From JAABVY01 sp964627935 (GTDB lineage Bacteria > Zixibacteria > MSB-5A5 > JAABVY01), in NCBI GenBank assembly GCA_964627935.1, contig CAZVLB010000010.1:62001-126000 (forward strand): a DNA stretch of 64,000 bases, given 5' to 3'. The position numbers and the translations under genes are program-made. Under the pieces are notes generated by a model that searched no databases, was not told where the DNA came from, and worked only from the letters and a program-made list of their open reading frames with translations. This document shows positions 23,341-31,878 of this stretch, piece by piece; the first letter of the stretch is position 1, and the number at the start of each line of letters is the position of its first letter.

Positions 23341-26136
23341 TTATTTCATCAGAAGCATCTTTTTTGCCTCAACTTGCTCATCGGCCCTGAGCCTGTAGAA
23401 ATATACTCCCGAGGCAACCGCATTTCCACCATCATCCCGGCCATCCCAGGTGACAGTATAACGGCCGGCATCCAATGGCCCGTCTACCAGTGTCTTGACC
23501 TGCCGGCCGAGAATATTGTAGACTTCCAGGCTGGCATTGGAAACGCCCTTTTGCAGGTTAAATGATATCACCGTTGTGGGATTAAATGGGTTGGGATAAT
23601 TTTGCTCCAGGCTGAATGACTTCGGCAATTGCTCACCAACACGAATTTCATCTTCAACATCAGTCACTATGTTATCCAGGAAATCCAGTACCCTGGTCAT
23701 GGCTGTAACACGGGTATCTTTAATCGGGCTGGCGCTGGTTATGCCCTCAAATCCAAAGCCCCAGAAGGCCAGTTTATAGCTGCCGTCATACTCAACCGCC
23801 GCCACGCCGTCATTGGAGATATAATACAAGCTGGGCTGGGCCTCGGGCGCGACATCCTTTAAGACATCCATCGAATTATTAGTAAACGAGCCATCCCAGC
23901 CATGAATCTGAAGCCAGAGCGTGTCATAGCCGATCTGCGAATCATCATATCCCTTCACATCAAAATAGGCTCTTCCACTCTTTTCATATGAGCATTTGAG
24001 ATAATTTTTCAGAAACAGCGAATCGGGACCGGATGACAGGTATTCGGCGATATTCTGGCCGGTCAAAAATAGCTTACCGCCCGAATCCATATAATCCTTC
24101 AGGAATTGTATATCACTGGATTCGAGATAGCTGTTCTGTGATGTATCAGCCGTCACGAACCAGATTATGACCGGGAATGTCAGGTAGTCCTCCGATGGTG
24201 TACCATTGCCATTACGTTCATATAGTACATAGGGGATTTTCAGGCTGTCGAATATATCGGTGTAAAAATGCTCATATTCTTTGGGCCCGGTGCCATCATG
24301 GTCGACGATCAAAACACGCGGATTGCCGACATTGAACTGCATAGAGGCCGAGACAGAGTCTGTATGAGCCGAATCGACCACCATGAAATTCATGACAGTA
24401 ATCGTGGGGTCAATGCCGTCGGGTATACTGAATTCTATCGGATCGGCGAAATTGTCGAGTGTGTCCAGCGATGGATGATCACCCAGTAGCCTGATAGTAT
24501 CTGCAATGACGATATCTGCCAGATCAAATGTGGTATGAACCCGCACCTCTCCGGCCGGGGCACGATAGTTGGCCACCTTGATTCCCAGGCCGAATGTCTC
24601 GCCCGGCTCGATATCCTCATCGCCATCACCTGAAACCTCGCTGACCTGATAATCGATTAACTCGAAGCGTGGACGGGTATAATTCACGTCCAGGCTGGCA
24701 TACATCAGGCTGTCGGAATCAGAAATATCCCAGACCGCGACATAGGTGCTGTCATAGCTAAAAACATACTGCGCAGAATCAGTATCAGGATACAATATAG
24801 TAGAATCGCGATTCTCCAATGTATTCGGCATTGTCATCTCGGAGAATTCACGAATATTCAGCGATCCGGGATAGGGGTCCTGAGAATCGCCCTGATTACG
24901 GTTCTCTTCCAGGTCATATTCGCCGTCGGCCTGTTCCAGGGCCACAAGATAGTTGTATTCATCATCATTGCCCCAGTTGGTTTCATCGATATGGTAGATC
25001 ATCAGGCCTTCGCCGGGGATATATTTATCGAAGCCTTTCTTCTGGCGATTTTCGATCAGGAAATATTCGGGACCATAGTAATTACCATCCCTCCACAATT
25101 TTGCCACAAAACCGGAGGTGAATGATTCCTCGAATTCGTAATCACGAACTGATTCGGTAATTTCCACCGGATCGATCCATCCCAGGAAATATTTGCACCA
25201 GGCATCGAAATGCGCCGGGCTGGCGCTGTTGCCGTTATAACTGCCACTGGCCATCAGGCTCCAGTTGCCCATGCCCTGTGATGCACCGGCACCATAGTCA
25301 TAGTCATACAGATCGGGCAAACCCAGTGTATGGCCGAACTCATGGCAGAATACGCCGATTTGAATCCTGGAAGGTGTTCCGAGAAATGGCCTGGACTCCT
25401 CGGGATTGCAATTGTAAGCAGAAATATAGACATCATCAACGAGAGTAGTCTGGTTTACGAACCATTTATGTGAATGAATCATTGTGGTGTCGCCGGTTTC
25501 CTCGTAACCCGGACCGGCATGAACCACGATCAGTCCCTCGACAACACCATCGCCATCATTATCATATTCGGAAAAATCGACAAGCGGATCAGCGGCAGAG
25601 ACAGCATCCTCAACCAGTCCCTGGGCATTCTGCGGATGCGTCCCGAATCCCCGCTGACCGTCGACATAAAACTCATATTTTTGCGGCATCATAATCCAGC
25701 CGTACACATCGGCCGTTAGCACAAACTGGCCATGGGAATTTTCGAGATAAAATTCGCGCATACTGCCAAGAGGCAGGGAATCGGTATACCCGACTGAATT
25801 GACCAGGCTGTCGAAATATTGTTGAGTTGCAAATATGTTATATGGATCACCGGGATTGTTTGCCAGATTATCGCTAAATTCAACCAGCAGGACCACAGCC
25901 TTGACAGTATCCGGGCCGTCATTCTGCGAAAGCGTCTGCATCAGGTGCTTGCCGTGTTCGGCAGGCTGACAGACACCTCTGGCACGGGCATCCTTCATGC
26001 TTGCCACATACTCATCATATTTGCCTTCGCGAATCAGCTTTTCTTTCAGATCCGGATGAAGGTCAACCGCCCCCAGTTGTACTGTCATGAATAATGCTAT
26101 AATTAAAGCTGTAAATGTTGTCAGTCTGGCTGTCAT
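23341..26136 (-). CDS. secreted M6-family metalloprotease with T9SS-type sorting domain
   Basis: 931 aa with a signal peptide (residues 1-23). The M6 (immune-inhibitor-A-like) catalytic domain spans about 60-450. The zinc site is FCHEFGHTLGLPDLYDYD near residue 262 (HExxHxxGxxD), and DNDGDGVVEGLIVVHAGPGY is typical of the family. A beta-rich and a Rossmann-like region follow (about 500-830; VLIVDHDGTGPKEYEHFYTD). The C-terminus (about 850-931) is the type A sorting domain: LEQNYPNPFNPTTVISFNLQ, YNILGRQVKTLVDG, ASGVYFYRL. Such tails direct export by the type IX system and surface attachment. An S8 protease with the same tail lies just upstream. Confidence 0.92.
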   Translation of the reverse strand: MTARLTTFTALIIALFMTVQLGAVDLHPDLKEKLIREGKYDEYVASMKDARARGVCQPAEHGKHLMQTLSQNDGPDTVKAVVLLVEFSDNLANNPGDPYNIFATQQYFDSLVNSVGYTDSLPLGSMREFYLENSHGQFVLTADVYGWIMMPQKYEFYVDGQRGFGTHPQNAQGLVEDAVSAADPLVDFSEYDNDGDGVVEGLIVVHAGPGYEETGDTTMIHSHKWFVNQTTLVDDVYISAYNCNPEESRPFLGTPSRIQIGVFCHEFGHTLGLPDLYDYDYGAGASQGMGNWSLMASGSYNGNSASPAHFDAWCKYFLGWIDPVEITESVRDYEFEESFTSGFVAKLWRDGNYYGPEYFLIENRQKKGFDKYIPGEGLMIYHIDETNWGNDDEYNYLVALEQADGEYDLEENRNQGDSQDPYPGSLNIREFSEMTMPNTLENRDSTILYPDTDSAQYVFSYDSTYVAVWDISDSDSLMYASLDVNYTRPRFELIDYQVSEVSGDGDEDIEPGETFGLGIKVANYRAPAGEVRVHTTFDLADIVIADTIRLLGDHPSLDTLDNFADPIEFSIPDGIDPTITVMNFMVVDSAHTDSVSASMQFNVGNPRVLIVDHDGTGPKEYEHFYTDIFDSLKIPYVLYERNGNGTPSEDYLTFPVIIWFVTADTSQNSYLESSDIQFLKDYMDSGGKLFLTGQNIAEYLSSGPDSLFLKNYLKCSYEKSGRAYFDVKGYDDSQIGYDTLWLQIHGWDGSFTNNSMDVLKDVAPEAQPSLYYISNDGVAAVEYDGSYKLAFWGFGFEGITSASPIKDTRVTAMTRVLDFLDNIVTDVEDEIRVGEQLPKSFSLEQNYPNPFNPTTVISFNLQKGVSNASLEVYNILGRQVKTLVDGPLDAGRYTVTWDGRDDGGNAVASGVYFYRLRADEQVEAKKMLLMK

Positions 26137-26180
26137 GGATTATCCTTTCCGCTTGATAGATATCGCCATCAGAATTAAAC

Positions 26181-26207
26181 AAAAAGAGGCAAAAATGGTT
26201 CGCCTTT
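26181..26207 (-). terminator. weak terminator after the S8 protease gene
   Basis: On the minus strand, a six-pair stem (26207-26202 with 26190-26185, one G-U) with an 11-nt loop is followed by five T. It lies between the S8 stop and the M6 start; read-through into the M6 gene is plausible. Confidence 0.4.
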
Positions 26208-26245
26208 AATAATATATATTTCAGGCGACTTTCGACAAGCAGAAA

Positions 26246-29227
26246 TTATTTCAATATCATCAGCTTTTTGCTGTCAATCTGCTTACCATCGACTGTCAGG
26301 CGATAGAAATAAGTACCCGAAGCCAGATCGGCGCCATCAGATGACTTACCATCCCAGACAATCGTTGTCAACCCGGCCGAAAACTGTCCATCTGCGGCAG
26401 TGCTGACCTTCTGGCCGAGTATATTGAAAACCTCCAGCCTTACATAACCGGGCGATGACAGGTTGAAGCTGATCGAAGTGGACATATTGAACGGATTGGG
26501 ATAATTCTGGTTCAGGCTGAAATCTCGCGGCAGGGGCTCATTATCAGTGAAATCATCCTCGACATCGGTAGCGATATTGTAATAATCGAATGCCGAGACA
26601 AATCCCTGCGAGAGATCATCCAGATCACGTCCCACTACAACTGCCACGGCTATCTTGATGCTGTCGCCCTCGGCCGGACGATGGCTGCGGGTGGAGATTA
26701 TGCTGTAATAGTCACCCCATTTGTCGACCGAATCGCCTATCACGCCGGAACTGAGATGGCTGAACTTATCACTGTCACTCAGGAGGGATTTTGAACCCAG
26801 GCTATTGGGCAGAATCTTATGGCTCAGTATATCGCTGTTCAAAAACATCACGCCGACATACAGGTCCTCGGCCTGATTGTAGTAGTATCCGAATTTTCCT
26901 TCGTAATTATAGCCGGCTTTTTCGATACCGACACCCTCGGCATCCATGTCCCAGTCCATCAGGAAACCGACATACAGGCTGTCGTCGACTGAGTATCCCT
27001 GGGCGGATATCGAATATTCGATTATTACGCTGTTTTCAAGTTCTACGGTGTTGAAAAGCGATGTGCGCTGGTCCACCGTAAGGCCCAGGGGATCGCTGGC
27101 CAGGGAATCATTATAGTAGCAATGCAGATCGGTGGAGCCGAAAATACCCGGCTCAAAGATCACGCTTTCGGTTTCACGGCTGGCCATGAAATCGTTATCC
27201 GAGATAAATCCGGTTTCACTGCGTGAAGCATCGGAAACATGACCGCTCTGATTGCCTGCAACCATCAATGAGAATTCGGGAAGAATATCGAAACTGTTGT
27301 TGAACGGTATGAAACCGCCCACTCCTGATGCCGGTGACGGCGATGCGGGGCCGTGACCGATTCCGCCGAAATTATCCACAGTCATCTTGACCGAATTGTT
27401 AGCCAGCGTGTGATAACGCGCATTCTGGCTCTGAGCGACGATTATATTAAGACGTTCGGTGCCCAGCGACTCGCCATCGGGGTCATAGAAATCTATATCA
27501 ATCGGCATATTGCTGGCCGGGATAACATTTTCATTGAGTACGATCACAAACGGATCGGCGAAGTTATCGGCATAGGTATCGGCGGCAACAGATCCGAATG
27601 ATACCGAATCGGTAATAACCGAGGCATAGCTTTCCGGCGTATGCAGGCGGGCCCAGAGACCGTTGACATCGGCATACTGAGTAACCAGTTCAATTGAGAA
27701 TTCAAACTGCTCGCCCGGTTCGATGACATGATTGCCGTCATCATTATATTCATAGTTGGTAATCTCGATATGGGCCGATGATGGCGGAGGAATCATTTCC
27801 AGGGCGGCTTCGAGATCTATAATACCGCGCCCGTAAGCGTTATCATCACCCTGCGGACCGAGATCGATGGCCGAAATATACAGGGCCTGCTTGATCTGCA
27901 AGGTTGTGGCCTCGGGATTGTATTCGCGCAACAGGGCCACAGCCGCAGAAACATGCGGAGCGGCCATAGATGTACCGTTGATCAGCCTGTACCCGCCGCC
28001 CTTATAGGATGATCTGACATTGACACCGGGAGCGACGACTTCGGGCTTGACCACGGATTCATCGCAGGATGACGGTCCGCGGCTGGAAAATGCCGCCACA
28101 GGGTAACCGGTTGTGTTCTGGTCTATGGCGCCGACCGCGAAGGCGTTCAGGGCGGTCGAGGGGCGATCTGCCGGAAGACGCAGGCTGCTGCTGTCGGGAC
28201 CTTCATTGCCGGCCGCGAAAATGCAGACTATACCCAGGGCCTCGAGATTGTCGATGGCCGACCAGAAAGTGTTGTCGCAGGCGGGGAAAATACCCTGCGG
28301 AATTCCCCAGGAATGATTTATCACATCCGGTACATCATCGATAGTATTGGGATTGCCGTCAGGATCGGCGGCCCATTCAAAGGCCTCCAGGATATCCGAA
28401 ATAGTCTTGGACAGGCCGGAACCACGGTCGATAACCGAGGCGCTGATCCAGCTGGCATTGAAAGCCACACCAATAGTATCCGCGCCATTGCGTCCCACCA
28501 TGATACCCATCACATGCGTACCATGACCGTTATTGTCTGACGGGAAAGTGCTTCCATAGGGGTCGAACCAGGCCGATGAAGCATCACCGCCGAGACCCTT
28601 CCATGTGTTGGCAAGCGCCGGATGTGAACCCTCGACACCCGTATCGAAACTACCTACAATTCTGCCCTGACCGGTCAGACCTCTGTCCCAGAGCTTGTCG
28701 GCTCCGACCACGACCAGGTTGTCCTCGACACCCTGGCTGAGTGAGGGGGCCGGCATGACCCTGGTCGGTTCGATCAGGGCCAGGGTTGTATCCGGGGCTA
28801 TAAAACGAACACCTTCTACATCCGCCAGCCTGTTGAGCTGAGAGGCCTCGATTTCTATCAGGGCGGCCTCGGTAATCCAGTAATTCTTTATAATTAATAC
28901 ATTTAAGTCTGAATTGGCGATTTCGGAACTGAAATCGTTGAGTTTGCGGACAGACTGGTCTTTCAGCCTGCCGTAGAGTGCCTGATGCATCTGGCTGCGG
29001 GTCAATTGATTGGCTGCCTGGGCCTTAAATGCCTCAACCTGCTCCTCTTCCTCGAAGAAAACCATGACACGGATTTTCTGATCGGCACTCTGATTAGAAA
29101 GTGCCTGCAGGGAGCCGGAAAGCTCCCCGCAGATACCATCACGGACAGGAGCTATAAGGAGAATTAAAAGTAAAAGGGCCGTTATAATCTGGAGGATTCT
29201 AAAATTTTTGCTGGCATGCTTTGTCAT
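26246..29227 (-). CDS. secreted subtilisin-like (S8) protease with T9SS-type sorting domain
   Basis: 993 aa; AAAGGAGA precedes the ATG. Signal peptide about 1-33, then a propeptide (about 50-150). The S8 domain spans about 175-475 with all catalytic residues: Asp195 (VGSFDTGVEGSHP), His235 (NNGHGTHVMG), oxyanion Asn341 (FAAGNEGPDS) and Ser420 (INGTSMAAPHVSAAVALL). Beta-sandwich regions follow, and then the type A sorting domain: LNQNYPNPFNMSTSISFNLS, FNILGQKVSTAADG, ASGTYFYRLTVDG. Expected to be a surface or released endopeptidase. Same plan and adjacency as the M6 protease, suggesting a protein-degrading pair. Confidence 0.94.
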   Translation of the reverse strand: MTKHASKNFRILQIITALLLLILLIAPVRDGICGELSGSLQALSNQSADQKIRVMVFFEEEEQVEAFKAQAANQLTRSQMHQALYGRLKDQSVRKLNDFSSEIANSDLNVLIIKNYWITEAALIEIEASQLNRLADVEGVRFIAPDTTLALIEPTRVMPAPSLSQGVEDNLVVVGADKLWDRGLTGQGRIVGSFDTGVEGSHPALANTWKGLGGDASSAWFDPYGSTFPSDNNGHGTHVMGIMVGRNGADTIGVAFNASWISASVIDRGSGLSKTISDILEAFEWAADPDGNPNTIDDVPDVINHSWGIPQGIFPACDNTFWSAIDNLEALGIVCIFAAGNEGPDSSSLRLPADRPSTALNAFAVGAIDQNTTGYPVAAFSSRGPSSCDESVVKPEVVAPGVNVRSSYKGGGYRLINGTSMAAPHVSAAVALLREYNPEATTLQIKQALYISAIDLGPQGDDNAYGRGIIDLEAALEMIPPPSSAHIEITNYEYNDDGNHVIEPGEQFEFSIELVTQYADVNGLWARLHTPESYASVITDSVSFGSVAADTYADNFADPFVIVLNENVIPASNMPIDIDFYDPDGESLGTERLNIIVAQSQNARYHTLANNSVKMTVDNFGGIGHGPASPSPASGVGGFIPFNNSFDILPEFSLMVAGNQSGHVSDASRSETGFISDNDFMASRETESVIFEPGIFGSTDLHCYYNDSLASDPLGLTVDQRTSLFNTVELENSVIIEYSISAQGYSVDDSLYVGFLMDWDMDAEGVGIEKAGYNYEGKFGYYYNQAEDLYVGVMFLNSDILSHKILPNSLGSKSLLSDSDKFSHLSSGVIGDSVDKWGDYYSIISTRSHRPAEGDSIKIAVAVVVGRDLDDLSQGFVSAFDYYNIATDVEDDFTDNEPLPRDFSLNQNYPNPFNMSTSISFNLSSPGYVRLEVFNILGQKVSTAADGQFSAGLTTIVWDGKSSDGADLASGTYFYRLTVDGKQIDSKKLMILK

Positions 29228-29482
29228 TCCATTCTCCTTTGTAAGCTCCGTACCCTATTTGAGCAAACCCTGTGCCGCAGGATTGTGTATACATTGGATC
29301 ATACCGGCAGGATGAGTGGATGGCTTTTTGATTAACGTAAGCATCTAATTTTAAGCGGCTTACAGGATTGAATCATCGGCAGAATCCAACATTTTTTAGA
29401 TTATGGACCGAAAAAGGCGGGTATGCATCAGATTACACACATGCCTGCTACATGCAAAGCTCTGCACTATTTCGGAAAAACC

Positions 29483-29511
29483 TTGAACGAGATCATTAAA
29501 CTGATTAAACT
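29483..29511 (+). promoter_or_regulatory. candidate leaderless promoter of the glycosyltransferase gene
   Basis: TTGAAC (29483-29488), 17-bp spacer, TAAACT (29506-29511), with the ATG 6 nt later at 29518 and no ribosome site. The hexamers are each 4/6 matches, so this is tentative. The rest of the 290-bp gap 29228-29517 shows nothing else I can name. Confidence 0.35.
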
Positions 29512-29517
29512 ATCTGT

Positions 29518-31836
29518 ATGAAAATCCTGGCACGCATCAGGCCCTCTGCAGGCAATCTGATTTACTGGCTGACCGGCTTATATATACTGTTACGGATCAT
29601 TTACTTAGTGCAGTATCACGACTCCGATCTGTGGGGCAGCCTGACAGTCGATGCCGAATTCCATTATCTCTGGGCCAAATCGATCGCCTCGGGCGAATTG
29701 ATCGGTTCGGACATCTTCTTCCGGGCCCCGCTTTACCCTTATTTCGTTGGCCTGCTTTATTATATCTTTTCCGGTTCGATTCTGGGCATGGTTATAGTGC
29801 AGAATATTATCGGGATTTTATCATATCTACTGGTTTACAGGCTGGCCAAAGAGATATTTGACCAAAGAAGCGCGCTGATAACGGCTTTGCTGTATATCTT
29901 CACCTTCGATTTTGTATTTTTCGAGTCGGAATTGTTGCTGGATTTCATGCTGGTTTTCTTCCTTCCACTCATATTTCTGATCATATTCAGGGCTGAAAGG
30001 CAAGATAAAGTTTTCTGCTGGCTGACCGCCGGACTTGTCTTGGGGCTGGCGGCGGCAACCCGTCCGACCGTTCTGATCCTGGTGATAATACTACCGCTCT
30101 ATTTCCTGCAAACCGGTTCAAAGCTGTTCGATTTCCGGAAATGGCTGATCAGGAGCGTTTTTTTGATAGCCGGTTTGACGGTAATTCTCCTGCCGATAGC
30201 GATCAGAAATGCCGCGGTGGCGGGTCAATTTACTGCCCTGCCAACACAGGGCGGGATAAATTTCTATATCGGCAATAATTCGCAGGCTACCGGATGGTCC
30301 GCAGCCATGCCAGCGCCATTGGGAGCCTTCTGGCAGTATTCCGACTGCAAAAGAATCGCGGAACAGGATACGGGAGAGGCACTTGGCCCATCGGAAGTGT
30401 CGCGTTACTGGTATCTGCGTGGATTGGAGTTCATTCTCGGCTCACCCGGGCAGGCGGCCGAATTATATCTAAAAAAGATGCATCTTTTGATTCATAGCCG
30501 GGATATTTCCAACAACCGCAATATTCCTCAATTCAGGCAGGACATATCGTTCTCGCAGATTTTTGTTGTCACATGGTGGCTGATTCTGCCGCTCGGTATT
30601 GTCGGCATGATTGCCGGTCTCAGGAACAACTATAAAGCCGGGTTAATGTTCACCTTTATCATTTTCTATTCCATTGTTATAATCCTGTTTTTTGTAACTT
30701 CACGATTCCGCCTGCCGATTTTGCCCTTGTGGCTGATATTTGCCGGTTTTGGTTTGAGTTATTTGATCGGTTTGTTTAAGTCCCGCAATTTCAAAAAACT
30801 CAGTATCTTTATACCGCTCATGGTCTTTGTGGCCATTTTGTCGGCTGTTAATTATTATGACATCCGGTTTTCAAATCCCCAGCAGGAATTGTATATCGAG
30901 GGCAACCGGTTGATGGCCAAAGGGCAGTACAGGATCGCCCGTTACCGCTATCATGAGCTTCTGAACCTGAATCCGAGTTATCCGCAGGCCAATATGAACC
31001 TGGCGGCCACATTCGTATATGAGGGTAATCTTGATTCGGCCCGCCATTATTACCGTCGCGAGCTGGAGGTCAACCCGGATTCGGCGCTGACACTTTCCAG
31101 CCTGGCAGATATCGCCCGCCTGGGTGGAAATAATGAAATCGCCTATAGGCTGGCTCATACGGCAATCAATATGAAGCCCTCCTTCATTGAGCCGGTAATC
31201 AACTATGCCAAGGCGGCCCGTGCGGCCAACCTGCAGGCAGAGGCACTGGAGCTTCTAAATCAATATGAAAGGTATCACAAAGCCAACCCCTACTACTATT
31301 TCCATCGTGGTATACTGCAGATCGATCTGGGCAGGATAGACAGGTCGATGCTGGAACTTGCCTATTCAGATTTCAGGAAGGCCATCGAGTATCTGGAAGA
31401 GCAGCAGCAGCCAACCTACGAGCGTGATCCGGGGCTTACGGCAAAACTATTTTCACCAGCAAAAAGGGCCTCGCTTATGGCTCAGTCATATGCCAATATG
31501 GGTGTAATCGATCTGAATCGTGGCAATAATGAAGCATCCCGCGGCAATTTCAAAAAGGCCCTCGAATATGACAGCGGCCTGGAGGAGGCATTGCGCGGAC
31601 TGCTGGAAGCCAATATGAGGTCCGGCAATTATGATGAATCTCTCAGGATTCTGGATGATGTTATTGCGGATGCCGATTCCTCCGATCTGCCGGTATATAT
31701 GCTATACAAGGCGCAGTCATTATATAATCTCGGCGAACTGGAGAAGGCAGTCGGAGTCCTCGAAGAGATCCTGACCTCATATCCCGATTATACCCCTGCG
31801 GAAAGAATTCTGGATGGAATAAAAAAGGGAGGATAA
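29518..31836 (+). CDS. GT-C (PMT/ArnT-like) membrane glycosyltransferase fused to TPRs
   Basis: 772 aa. The N-terminal 445 residues form about 10-11 membrane helices of the dolichyl/undecaprenyl-phosphate-sugar glycosyltransferase fold. The first loop carries the catalytic acidic pair region (LTVDAEFHYLWAKSIASGE, then FFRAPLYPYFVGLLY). The C-terminal 320 residues hold about 7-8 TPR-type repeats (YRYHELLNLNPSYPQANMNL, YRRELEVNPDSALTLSSLAD). By family it would transfer a sugar from a lipid carrier to protein or glycan outside the inner membrane. The TPR part probably recruits partners or substrates. Monocistronic; the stop codon lies within a hairpin. The acceptor is unknown. Confidence 0.87.
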   Translation: MKILARIRPSAGNLIYWLTGLYILLRIIYLVQYHDSDLWGSLTVDAEFHYLWAKSIASGELIGSDIFFRAPLYPYFVGLLYYIFSGSILGMVIVQNIIGILSYLLVYRLAKEIFDQRSALITALLYIFTFDFVFFESELLLDFMLVFFLPLIFLIIFRAERQDKVFCWLTAGLVLGLAAATRPTVLILVIILPLYFLQTGSKLFDFRKWLIRSVFLIAGLTVILLPIAIRNAAVAGQFTALPTQGGINFYIGNNSQATGWSAAMPAPLGAFWQYSDCKRIAEQDTGEALGPSEVSRYWYLRGLEFILGSPGQAAELYLKKMHLLIHSRDISNNRNIPQFRQDISFSQIFVVTWWLILPLGIVGMIAGLRNNYKAGLMFTFIIFYSIVIILFFVTSRFRLPILPLWLIFAGFGLSYLIGLFKSRNFKKLSIFIPLMVFVAILSAVNYYDIRFSNPQQELYIEGNRLMAKGQYRIARYRYHELLNLNPSYPQANMNLAATFVYEGNLDSARHYYRRELEVNPDSALTLSSLADIARLGGNNEIAYRLAHTAINMKPSFIEPVINYAKAARAANLQAEALELLNQYERYHKANPYYYFHRGILQIDLGRIDRSMLELAYSDFRKAIEYLEEQQQPTYERDPGLTAKLFSPAKRASLMAQSYANMGVIDLNRGNNEASRGNFKKALEYDSGLEEALRGLLEANMRSGNYDESLRILDDVIADADSSDLPVYMLYKAQSLYNLGELEKAVGVLEEILTSYPDYTPAERILDGIKKGG

Positions 31837-31849
31837 TTAATCCTCCCTT
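31821..31849 (-). terminator. terminator of the outer-membrane locus, overlapping the opposite gene's stop
   Basis: A perfect 10-bp stem (31825-31834 with 31840-31849). Read on the minus strand it is followed by TTTTTT, so it terminates transcription arriving from the lipoprotein gene. The plus-strand TAA (31834-31836) sits in the stem and loop; on that strand there is no T-run. Confidence 0.8.
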
Positions 31850-31878
31850 GTCTATCTCAGAGAATCGAATTGCTTGAT

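Noticed and set aside
23341..23600. FlgD-type flagellar hook cap domain at the end of the M6 protease
   Set aside because: The Ig-like fold is similar, but the NYPNPFNP linker and extreme C-terminal position fit the type A sorting domain; no flagellar genes are present.
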